In this document: positions 9,084 through 13,812 of the stretch, one piece after another
How the letters are laid out: the number at the start of each line of letters is the position of its first letter
How positions within the stretch are numbered: the stretch's first letter is position 1
Assembly: GCA_013361745.1 (NCBI GenBank)
Contig: JABFXM010000555.1
Span: forward strand, 1-13,812
Reading direction: 5' to 3'
DNA from: Gemmatimonadaceae bacterium
GTDB lineage: Bacteria; Gemmatimonadota; Gemmatimonadetes; Gemmatimonadales; Gemmatimonadaceae
Length of the DNA: 13,812 nt
Program-made: the position numbers and the translations under genes
The notes under the pieces: model-generated
Database searches by the model: none
The model's input: only the letters and a program-made list of their open reading frames with translations
What the model was told of the DNA's origin: nothing

Positions 9084-10143
9084 GCTGGCGAAGCGCCCAC
9101 GCGGCGTGCTCGAGCACCAGGGGCTCGTCGTCATGCGACGCCCGCTCGAGGACGTCCACGTCCGCAGCCCCGCCGACGTTCCCGAGCACCACGGCCGCGT
9201 TGCGCTTCAATCCCCGCAGCTTCGCGCGCTTCATCGGCGAGCTGCTGAACGCGCGCGAGAACTCCTCCTGCGTCATCGCGAGCAGCTCTCGCGCCAGGAC
9301 TCGCGCATCCTTACCGCCTAACGCCTCGCGCGCCGCGAACGGCGAGCCATCGGGCAGCGTCCGCGAGAACTTCTCGTTCCAGGGGCACACCTCCTGGCAG
9401 ATGTCGCACCCGTAGAGCAGGTCGCCCATCTTCTCCCGCAGCTCCTCGGGGATCGCCCCCTTGAGCTCGATCGTCAGGTACGAGATGCACTTCGTCGCGT
9501 CGAGCGTGCGCGGCGCGACGAGGGCGCCCGTCGGACACGCGTCGAGACAGCGCGTGCAGCTCCCGCAGCGCTCGGCCTCGAATGGCGCATCGGGAGGCAG
9601 CTCCATCTCCACGAACAGCCCGGCGAGGAAGAAGAAGCTGCCTGACGCCGGATGGAGGAGGTTCGTGTTCTTCCCGAACCAGCCGAGCCCCGCGCGCCGC
9701 GCGAGGTCGCGCTCCAGAATGGGGCCGGTATCGACGTACGACTTTCCACGGATCGGCGCCCCGGTCTCGGCTTCCAGCCAGCGATGCAGCGCGTTCAGCT
9801 TCTCGACCATCACGTCGTGGTAGTCGTCGCCGCGCGCGTAGCGGGCCACCGGACCGCTCGGCTCGCGGCCACCGTAGCTCATCGCGACGACGAGCGCGGA
9901 GACCGCTCCTTCGTAGGGCAGCCGCGTGTCGTGCCGCTTCTCCGCGCCGCGCGGCAGATACGCCATCTCGCCCGCGTAGCCGCGCGCCACCCACTCGTCG
10001 AAGACCTCCGCCGTCGCGACGGCGCCGAGCGTCGTGATCCCTGCGAGATCGAAGCCGAGCCCGTATGCTTGTGCCTTCAGACGCTCGGCGAGCGCCACTG
10101 GTGCCGCGGCCGGCGCGACGATTGGTTTCAGCGCCGCGGTCAT
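9064..10143 (-). CDS. queG: Epoxyqueuosine reductase QueG
   Basis: QueG performs the last step of queuosine synthesis, reducing epoxyqueuosine at the wobble base of tRNAs for Asn, Asp, His and Tyr with cobalamin and two [4Fe-4S] clusters in the cytosol. The 359-residue product has the N-terminal cobalamin-binding region, including YVDTGPILERDLARRAGLGW (136-155; D138 is the likely catalytic acid), and FGKNTNLL. Iron-sulfur ligands follow in C193-x2-C196-x2-C199-x3-C203-P, C219, and GCDIC-x3-CPWN (C246, C249, C253). A C-terminal HEAT-like segment (KRNAAVVLGNVG, HAAWALRQL) completes the family layout. The start is ATG 10143, which overlaps the stop of the upstream 89-residue gene as ATGA. A GTG at 10167 would extend into that gene and adds nothing family-like. 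It holds a rare TTA leucine codon near 9320. Confidence 0.96.
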   Translation of the reverse strand: MTAALKPIVAPAAAPVALAERLKAQAYGLGFDLAGITTLGAVATAEVFDEWVARGYAGEMAYLPRGAEKRHDTRLPYEGAVSALVVAMSYGGREPSGPVARYARGDDYHDVMVEKLNALHRWLEAETGAPIRGKSYVDTGPILERDLARRAGLGWFGKNTNLLHPASGSFFFLAGLFVEMELPPDAPFEAERCGSCTRCLDACPTGALVAPRTLDATKCISYLTIELKGAIPEELREKMGDLLYGCDICQEVCPWNEKFSRTLPDGSPFAAREALGGKDARVLARELLAMTQEEFSRAFSSSPMKRAKLRGLKRNAAVVLGNVGGAADVDVLERASHDDEPLVLEHAAWALRQLRSPHD

Positions 10144-10409
10144 CGTCCCGCGTCTCGCATCGCCCACTTCGCGTAGCGCACGACGTCCTCCGCCGGGGGC
10201 ACCGCGTCATGGTCCCCGTACGCGGTGTGCATCCGCCAGCGCAGATACTCGGCGTCAGGCAGCGGCAGGAAAGGTGGCCTCGCCCACCACCGCCGCGACC
10301 GGAAGCGCCAGGCGACGCCGAGCAGGTCGGCGGCGACGCGCGGGTGACGCAAGGCGCGAAGCGCGAGCGCGAAGGAGAGCCGCAGCCATGCGCGGCGAAG
10401 CGAAGCCAT
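10140..10409 (-). CDS. Small conserved-looking hypothetical protein coupled to queG
   Basis: The product is an 89-residue basic protein whose family I cannot name. Residues 1-45 are rich in arginine and hydrophobic residues (WLRLSFALALRALRHPRVAADLLGVAWRF) and could form an amphipathic membrane-surface helix. The second half has a motif-like stretch PFLPLPDAEYLRWRMHTAYG (46-65) and DAVPPAEDVVRYAKW (68-82), which looks constrained rather than random. The ATGA overlap with queG means the two are translated from one mRNA. The function is unknown, and a link to queuosine or merely to a neighbouring promoter are both possible. No Shine-Dalgarno is evident. The start lies 22 bp from the divergent membrane-protein start. 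Confidence 0.75.
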   Translation of the reverse strand: MASLRRAWLRLSFALALRALRHPRVAADLLGVAWRFRSRRWWARPPFLPLPDAEYLRWRMHTAYGDHDAVPPAEDVVRYAKWAMRDAGR

Positions 10410-10431
10410 ACTGAAACTTGGACGGGTTCAC

Positions 10432-10671
10432 ATGCTCTATCAATTGCTCTCGCTGGTCGGCGCGGTGCTCATCCTCGCCGGCTTCGCGCTCCTCCAGATG
10501 GGGCGGCTCGACCGCACCGACCGGCTCTTCAACCTGTTGAACTTCGTCGGCTCCGCGCTCCTCACCGTCGTCGCCGTCGAGGACCGCCGGCTGGGGTTCA
10601 TCTTTCTCGAGGGGGCGTGGGCACTCCTCTCCCTCGTGCCGCTCCTCCGCCCCCCGCGCCGCGCCGCCTGA
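10432..10671 (+). CDS. CBU_0592-type small membrane protein
   Basis: The product is 79 residues with three predicted transmembrane helices (about 4-22, 32-50 and 53-72). The pattern MLYQLLSLVGAVLILAGFAL, GRLD, NLLNFVGSALL, ...EGAWALLSL matches the CBU_0592 family of small bacterial inner-membrane proteins of unknown function. The C-terminus (RPPRRAA) is basic and probably cytoplasmic. ATG 10432 has only a weak GGACGGG upstream. The gene is divergent from the queG pair with 22 bp between the start codons, so at least one promoter must lie inside the opposite gene. A weak terminator follows 27 bp after the stop. Confidence 0.85.
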   Translation: MLYQLLSLVGAVLILAGFALLQMGRLDRTDRLFNLLNFVGSALLTVVAVEDRRLGFIFLEGAWALLSLVPLLRPPRRAA

Positions 10672-10697
10672 GGCAGCGAGAAGCACCGCTCGGCGAC

Positions 10698-10714
10698 AGA
10701 GCCCGGCTCTTTTC
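10698..10714 (+). terminator. Weak intrinsic terminator after the CBU_0592-type gene
   Basis: AGAGC-CCG-GCTCT forms a 5-bp stem with a 3-nt loop, and the stem's final T runs into TTT. It lies 27 bp past the stop of the small membrane-protein gene. The stem is short, so strength is doubtful. Confidence 0.45.
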
Positions 10715-10736
10715 GCGTCGCCGGCCGTGTCCGACT

Positions 10737-10885
10737 GGGGAACTACGATCGCACGGATCTTCACGGATTTGCACGGATAAAGCTTTGGGGGATGCACGCC
10801 GAGCACGTCTCATCCGGCGCGCTCCGGAGAACAAGTGCCGCATCCGTGACGATCAGTGTAGATCCGTGAAGATTGTCGTTCCCCC
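10737..10885. repeat. Inverted-repeat element with 10-bp-period CACGGAT units
   Basis: The left arm (10737-10778) reads GGGGAAC..., then CACGGAT at 10752, 10762 and 10772. The right arm (10842-10885) carries the complements ATCCGTG at 10842, ATCAGTG (one change) at 10852 and ATCCGTG at 10862, ending GTTCCCC. The arms pair over about 42 bp with a few mismatches, around a 63-bp centre (10779-10841) with no ORF. No transposase or clear target duplication is visible. It resembles a short non-autonomous dispersed element or a large hairpin (compare MITE and REP-type elements). CACGGAT/ATCCGTG strings at similar periodicity occur in intergenic DNA of various soil bacteria, from memory and not checked. 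Confidence 0.7.
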
Positions 10886-10954
10886 GTTTGCCCGAACAGG
10901 CAGCGTGAGCCGCCTCGGATCCCTCATTTCCCACCCTCCCCTCGCACCCCGCCA

Positions 10955-10999
10955 TTGACAGCGGCGGGCGCCGGCCGTACTATATCGACAGTCGATATA
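10955..10999 (+). promoter_or_regulatory. padR promoter and perfect 19-bp operator palindrome
   Basis: TTGACA (10955-10960) and TACTAT (10978-10983) have a 17-bp spacer, a near-ideal housekeeping promoter. TATATCGACAGTCGATATA (10981-10999) is a perfect palindrome centred on A10990 that overlaps the -10 and the expected transcription start. It is ideally placed for repression by the PadR protein encoded 28 bp downstream. Confidence 0.9.
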
Positions 11000-11027
11000 T
11001 CGAGTACCGACCGAGAGGCGAACCCCG

Positions 11028-11402
11028 ATGGCGAAGACCAGAACGAGCGCGCGAGCACCGGAGTCGTTCCTGCCGCTCCCGCCGGCGACCTTCCAGATCC
11101 TCATGGCGCTCGCCGATCGCGAGCGGCACGGCTACGCGATCATGCAGGAGGTCGCCGAACGCAGCGGAGGCGCGGTGCAGCTCGGGCCGGGCACGCTCTA
11201 CGGCTCGCTCAAGCGGCTGCTGGAGAGTGGCCTCGTCGCGGAGAGCGGCGAGCGCGCCGATCCCGAGATGGACGACGAGCGGCGGCGCTATTACCGCCTC
11301 ACTGAGCTCGGTCTCGCCGTCGCCCGCGCTGAAGCGCGGCGCATGGAGGAGATCGTCCGCGCCGCGCGGCGGAAGAAGCTCATCGGACTGAGGCCGGCAT
11401 GA
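11028..11402 (+). CDS. PadR-family transcriptional regulator
   Basis: The product is a 124-residue winged-helix repressor. Residues 17-95 show the PadR signature: ATFQILMALADRERHGYAIM, the recognition region LGPGTLYGSLKRLLESGLV, and the wing ERRRYYRLTELG. A short C-terminal helix (EARRMEEIVRAARRKK) takes the place of the long dimerisation domain, as in subfamily-2 PadR proteins. In Acidobacteria and Gemmatimonadota such regulators usually precede ADOP-type (MacB-like) permease genes, and an ADOP N-terminal domain follows here by ATGA overlap. ATG 11028 has GAGAGG 9 nt upstream. Autoregulation through the adjacent palindrome is likely. Confidence 0.94.
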   Translation: MAKTRTSARAPESFLPLPPATFQILMALADRERHGYAIMQEVAERSGGAVQLGPGTLYGSLKRLLESGLVAESGERADPEMDDERRRYYRLTELGLAVARAEARRMEEIVRAARRKKLIGLRPA

Positions 11403-11563
11403 GCGCCGACGCACGCATCTACCGGCTCCTCCTCCGTGCCTATCCGCCGCGCTTTCGCGCCGAGTACGGGCGGGAGATGGAGCTGATCTTCCGCGATCAA
11501 CGTCGCGGCGAGGGTGGAACGGGCCCTGGATTCTGGGGGCGAACGCTGTGGGACGTGGCGTGA
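11399..11563 (+). CDS. Short ADOP-type permease N-terminal domain, ends at TGA
   Basis: The 54-residue product starts at ATG 11399, overlapping the padR stop as ATGA. RIYRLLLRAYPPRFRAEYG and EMELIFRDQ match the small N-terminal domain of ADOP (acidobacterial duplicated orphan permease) proteins, here without the permease body. TGA at 11561-11563 closes it. The same frame then continues with SAPALRIEGLR, which looks like a natural extension of the domain, and stays open to 12001. A single CGA-to-TGA change would explain the stop. It could therefore be a real short protein or one cut short by a nonsense change. Its role is unknown; PadR-coupled expression suggests a membrane-stress or transport context. 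Confidence 0.7.
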   Translation: MSADARIYRLLLRAYPPRFRAEYGREMELIFRDQRRGEGGTGPGFWGRTLWDVA

Positions 11564-11635
11564 AGCGCGCCCGCGCTGCGGATCGAGGGACTGCGCTGCG
11601 GCGAGACGCGAGACACTCAACCAGTGAGGGGAGCG

Positions 11636-12001
11636 ATGAAAGCCATGGCGATGGTCGCGATCGTGATCGGCGTGCTGGAAGCGTTGAACGCCGGCGCCGA
11701 GGGATGGGTGGGCGGCTCGAGGAGCGGCGACGGGATCGCGCTCGTCGCGGGAGCGATCGGGATCGTCGCCGGCGGGCTGCTCGTCGGCGCCGGACTCGCG
11801 CTTCTGCGTCGTTCTCCGCATGCGCAGACGCTGGCGCGAGCCTGGGCGGTCGCGTGCCTGGCGATGTTCGCCTGCCTGACGCTCTTCGCGCATCGCCTGT
11901 CGATCGCGGCGAGCGCCTTCGGCATCATCGTCCCCGTCGCGCTCCTGATCTGGCTCTGGCGTTCGGGCGCCGAGCTAGTCGATCGCGTCCCGGCACGCTG
12001 A
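11636..12001 (+). CDS. Four-helix membrane protein of unknown function
   Basis: The 121-residue product has four hydrophobic segments (about 4-22, 33-57, 68-87 and 90-109), joined by short polar loops (EGWVGGSRSGD, RRSPHAQ). I do not recognise a named family; the size and layout are like DUF-type small integral membrane proteins. ATG 11636 is preceded by GAGGGGAG, a good Shine-Dalgarno, and was preferred over the in-frame GTG at 11624. It is the third gene of the padR operon, 72 bp after the short ADOP-domain ORF and in the same frame. Its stop lies 9 bp from the convergent lipoprotein gene, with no room for a separate terminator. Confidence 0.8.
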   Translation: MKAMAMVAIVIGVLEALNAGAEGWVGGSRSGDGIALVAGAIGIVAGGLLVGAGLALLRRSPHAQTLARAWAVACLAMFACLTLFAHRLSIAASAFGIIVPVALLIWLWRSGAELVDRVPAR

Positions 12002-12010
12002 GCGCGGCCC

Positions 12011-12391
12011 TCATTCCTTCGTCGTCACCAGGATCGCGCCGCCGACGTTGTCGCCCCCGAAGCGCTGCTGCGCTTCCGGACCCGAGATGTAGCGGATGGC
12101 CGCGATGCGCGACGCCTCGATCCCGACGAGCGCGCTGACGTCGCCGTAGCGCACCCCGTCGAGGTAGACGACGGGGGTCGTCGGCCGCGGATCGGCGATC
12201 GAGGTCGGGCCGCGCGAGGCGAGAAAGTGGGGGCGCAGGCGCTTCACGACGTCGTACGCCGTCATCGCGCTGATCCGCGAGATCTCGTCCGCGGTGATCA
12301 GGTTCGGATCGTGCGCCAGCCCGCCTGCGCGATGCTGCCCGCTCGCGCACGCGAGCGCGAGGGCCGCGACCATCGGGAGAACGAAGCGCAT
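12011..12391 (-). CDS. TonB-plug-like lipoprotein, copy 2
   Basis: The 126-residue predicted lipoprotein has signal MRFVLPMVAALALAC with C15 as the likely lipidated residue; the lipobox ALAC is somewhat non-standard. The mature part has LITADEI, RLRPHFLASRGPTSI, then PVVYLDGVRYG, a central region with ASRIAAIRYISGPEAQQRFG, and GGAILVTTK. This matches the plug of SusC/TonB-dependent receptors ('I-DG-V', 'I-x-x-I-E-V-L', 'A-x-x-Y-G', 'G-G-V-I-x-I-T-T-K'), but there is no barrel. The start ATG 12391 is chosen because it opens the signal peptide. A longer open frame upstream is the shadow of the neighbouring gene. It lies 31 bp downstream of its paralogue, probably in one operon. The function of free plug domains is unknown. 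Confidence 0.85.
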   Translation of the reverse strand: MRFVLPMVAALALACASGQHRAGGLAHDPNLITADEISRISAMTAYDVVKRLRPHFLASRGPTSIADPRPTTPVVYLDGVRYGDVSALVGIEASRIAAIRYISGPEAQQRFGGDNVGGAILVTTKE

Positions 12392-12422
12392 CGTGCGCGA
12401 CACCGGCGATCCCGAGCTCGCG

Positions 12423-12815
12423 TCAGTGCTTCGTGACGACGAGGATCGCTCCCCCCTCGTGGCCGAGCCCGTATCGCATCCCGGCCTCGATCGGCGGCAG
12501 GTACTGGATCGTCGCGATGCCGAGCGCGGGGATCGTCGCCAGCGACCGCGTCGATCCGTACCTGATCCCGTCCAGATAGATGATCGGCGTCGGCGGGCTG
12601 GGATCCTGGATCGACGTCGGGCCGCGCGTCGTGAGGAAGGCGGGACGCAGCCGCTCGACCGCCTCCATCGCGTTCGACGCGTTCGACCGCACGATCTCAT
12701 CGGAGGTGATGAGATACCGGTCGCGCTTCGCCGCTCGCGACGCGCCCGCGCTCACGCAGCCGGTGGCCGCCAGTACCAGCGCGAGCGCGGCGTGCGCCAC
12801 CATCGATCTACGCAT
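12423..12815 (-). CDS. TonB-plug-like lipoprotein, copy 1
   Basis: The 130-residue predicted lipoprotein has signal residues 1-19 (AALALVLAATG) and C20 as the lipidation site. The mature domain runs LITSDEI (35-41), RLRPAFLTTRGPTSI (55-69), PIIYLDGIRYG (77-87), IATIQYLPPIEAGMRYG and GGAILVVTK (121-129). By eye about half of the roughly 96 mature residues are identical to the downstream copy, so the pair arose by tandem duplication. The plug-like signature without a barrel or TonB box suggests an outer-membrane-anchored accessory or interaction module; this is inference. ATG 12815 is preceded by AGGAG at a 5-nt spacing. It follows the phosphatase-like gene by 56 bp on the same strand. Confidence 0.87.
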   Translation of the reverse strand: MRRSMVAHAALALVLAATGCVSAGASRAAKRDRYLITSDEIVRSNASNAMEAVERLRPAFLTTRGPTSIQDPSPPTPIIYLDGIRYGSTRSLATIPALGIATIQYLPPIEAGMRYGLGHEGGAILVVTKH

Positions 12816-12871
12816 GTCTGCTCCTGTTCGAACGCCGCGAACATACCATCGCGTGCACCGTCAGGCGAGGG

Positions 12872-13726
12872 TCAGACGAAGGACTCCCCGTCCAGTCCCG
12901 GGGGTACCGCCACGCCGAGCGCCGTGAGCGCGCTCGGCATCACGTCCACCGTGCGTCGCGGACGGCCGGCGACGGGATGGTTCACCACCAGCGGCACGAG
13001 CATGTGTTCGCGGTGCAGCGCGCCGTGCGATGAGAGGTGCGGGATCGGCTCCCAGCGGGCGCGGAAATCCCACTCGCGCGACGCGGAGAGCACGATCTCC
13101 CCCGCGCGCGCGGCTCCGGCGAGGTGCGCGATCTGGACGATCGAATCGGGGTAGTCGCCGTCGACCGTCGCGTCATACGCCTCGTCCGCCGTCGCATTCC
13201 GCACCTCCCCCGCGCCGAGCGGATCACCATCGCACGGCAGGTACGAGTACCGCGGCCGCCCGTCCGCGCCGCGGTCGAGCGTCACCACCGCGCGTCCGCG
13301 TCCGCGCGCGACGACGCCGCAGCGCGTCGGCGACTCGGGGAGCAGCGCGATGTCCACGGAGGGACGCTCGAGCAGCCCGTCGACGAGTGGCCGCCATCTA
13401 GCGCCGAGCTGCGGCCACCATGGCCGCTCGCGCGACTGCAGGTCGAGGTAGAGGTGCGCCATCGCGTTCCCACTCACCATCACCGCCACCTCGGGACGCA
13501 GCCGGTAGACCCACGGGTGCGCCATCGCGTGATGGCCGAACGAGCGGACGACGCGGACGAGATCCTCGTGCTCGCGCACCGGCGAGTGCCCGTGGTCGCT
13601 CACGACCCACAGGTGCGTCCCCTCCCAGCTCCCCGCGCGCTCGGCGTCGTGCCGGATCTCCGCCGCGACCTCGTCGAACTCACGCGCCCACTCGGGCCGA
13701 GAGCCCGAGAGGACGACCTCGCTCAA
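12872..13726 (-). CDS. Alkaline-phosphatase-superfamily protein lacking its N-terminal half
   Basis: The 284-residue product shows the C-terminal part of the type I phosphodiesterase/nucleotide pyrophosphatase fold. LWVVSDHGHSP (39-49) holds the D44-H45 metal pair, VSGNAMAHLYLDL (84-96) a core strand, SSHGALHREHMLVPLVV (232-248) the late metal ligand H234, and TVDVMPSALTALGV (259-272) the usual closing helix. Family members carry about 100 or more residues before the DHG motif, including the first metal Asp, the Thr/Ser nucleophile and a D-x3-H pair. None of these is here. The only plausible start is TTG 13726, overlapping the Gre stop as TTGA. The frame is open further upstream, but that stretch overlaps the Gre gene in another frame and is not phosphatase-like. 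The protein is therefore probably a 5'-truncated, catalytically dead remnant, or one half of a split enzyme. Confidence 0.75.
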   Translation of the reverse strand: MSEVVLSGSRPEWAREFDEVAAEIRHDAERAGSWEGTHLWVVSDHGHSPVREHEDLVRVVRSFGHHAMAHPWVYRLRPEVAVMVSGNAMAHLYLDLQSRERPWWPQLGARWRPLVDGLLERPSVDIALLPESPTRCGVVARGRGRAVVTLDRGADGRPRYSYLPCDGDPLGAGEVRNATADEAYDATVDGDYPDSIVQIAHLAGAARAGEIVLSASREWDFRARWEPIPHLSSHGALHREHMLVPLVVNHPVAGRPRRTVDVMPSALTALGVAVPPGLDGESFV

Positions 13727-13812
13727 TGGATGCGAGCGATCGTCGCGCGCCAGGAGCCCTTGGGCGCCTGCACGTCGACGGTGTCGCCGAGCTGCTTGCC
13801 GAGCAGCACCGC
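13723..13812 (-). CDS. Gre-type transcription elongation factor, C-terminal end
   Basis: Only the last 29 codons are in the window: LLGKQLGDTVDVQAP, then SWRATIARI and TGA at 13725-13723. This is the C-terminal FKBP-like end of GreA/GreB-family factors ('A-L-L-G-K-x-V-G-D-x-V-x-V-x-A-P'), which stimulate transcript cleavage in stalled RNA polymerase. The coiled-coil N-terminus with the catalytic acidic tip lies beyond the window, so GreA, GreB and Rnk cannot be told apart. The stop overlaps the start of the phosphatase-like ORF. Confidence 0.75.
   Translation of the reverse strand, partial: AVLLGKQLGDTVDVQAPKGSWRATIARIH

Larger units (their letters stand above)
10672..11027. other. 356-bp gene-free region
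   Basis: No coding frame with family-like sequence is present. From left to right the stretch holds the weak terminator (10698-10714), the inverted-repeat element (10737-10885), a featureless segment (10886-10950) and the padR promoter/operator (10955-10999) with leader. Confidence 0.7.

Noticed and set aside
10144..10167. GTG 10167 as queG start
   Set aside because: It overlaps the upstream gene by 28 bp and adds no conserved residues. ATG 10143 gives a clean ATGA overlap.
10761..10955. 64-codon minus-strand ORF within the inverted-repeat region
   Set aside because: It is mostly made from the repeat arms and loop, with no ribosome site or recognisable motif.
11561..11563. TGA read as selenocysteine
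   Set aside because: No SECIS-like hairpin is evident and ADOP-type domains are not selenoproteins. A nonsense change or natural stop is simpler.
12392..12700. Longer frame upstream of lipoprotein copy 2
   Set aside because: It is an arginine-serine-rich shadow of copy 1 in another frame. The signal peptide begins at ATG 12391.

Overview
The window is high-GC bacterial DNA with tightly packed genes. The combination of a secreted M13 peptidase, PAS/GAF histidine kinases, a PadR regulator joined to an ADOP-type permease N-terminal domain, a CBU_0592-type membrane protein and orphan TonB-plug lipoproteins suggests Gemmatimonadota or a close relative. This placement is inferred from gene style, not from a phylogenetic marker.

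Region 1 (1-7883, mostly minus strand) is a sensory block. After the 3' end of a YCII-type protein on the plus strand come, on the minus strand and in transcription order from the right: a GAF-PAS-PAS-PAS histidine kinase (5236-7716), a MerR-cupin fusion regulator (4194-5054) behind a textbook MerR promoter with a 19-bp spacer, a PAS-GAF histidine kinase 34 bp downstream of it (2306-4159), and a secreted M13 zinc metallopeptidase (158-2212). Neither kinase has a transmembrane segment, a receiver domain or a neighbouring response regulator.

Region 2 (7884-10671) starts with a symmetric TTGACA/TGTCAA operator-promoter, just ahead of a TetR gene that is probably leaderless. A NAD(P)-binding 'epimerase' that lacks its C-terminal third follows. 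It converges on queG (epoxyqueuosine reductase), which is coupled by an ATGA overlap to an upstream 89-residue conserved-looking protein. A CBU_0592-type membrane protein diverges from that pair.

Region 3 (10672-11027) has no gene. It holds a weak terminator, a ~150-bp inverted-repeat element whose arms each carry three 7-mers at exact 10-bp period, and a very clear promoter with a perfect 19-bp palindrome for padR.

Region 4 (11028-12001) is a padR cassette: PadR, a 54-residue ADOP-type N-terminal domain ending in a TGA, and, in the same reading frame, a four-helix membrane protein. Region 5 (12011-13812, minus strand) holds the last 29 codons of a Gre factor, an alkaline-phosphatase-superfamily protein that lacks its N-terminal catalytic half, and two tandem paralogous lipoproteins that resemble the plug domain of TonB-dependent receptors without a barrel.

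I see no rRNA, tRNA, CRISPR array, transposase or phage gene. Several genes look partial or interrupted (epimerase, phosphatase, ADOP domain), so this may be a region of ongoing gene decay mixed with self-regulated small transcription units.
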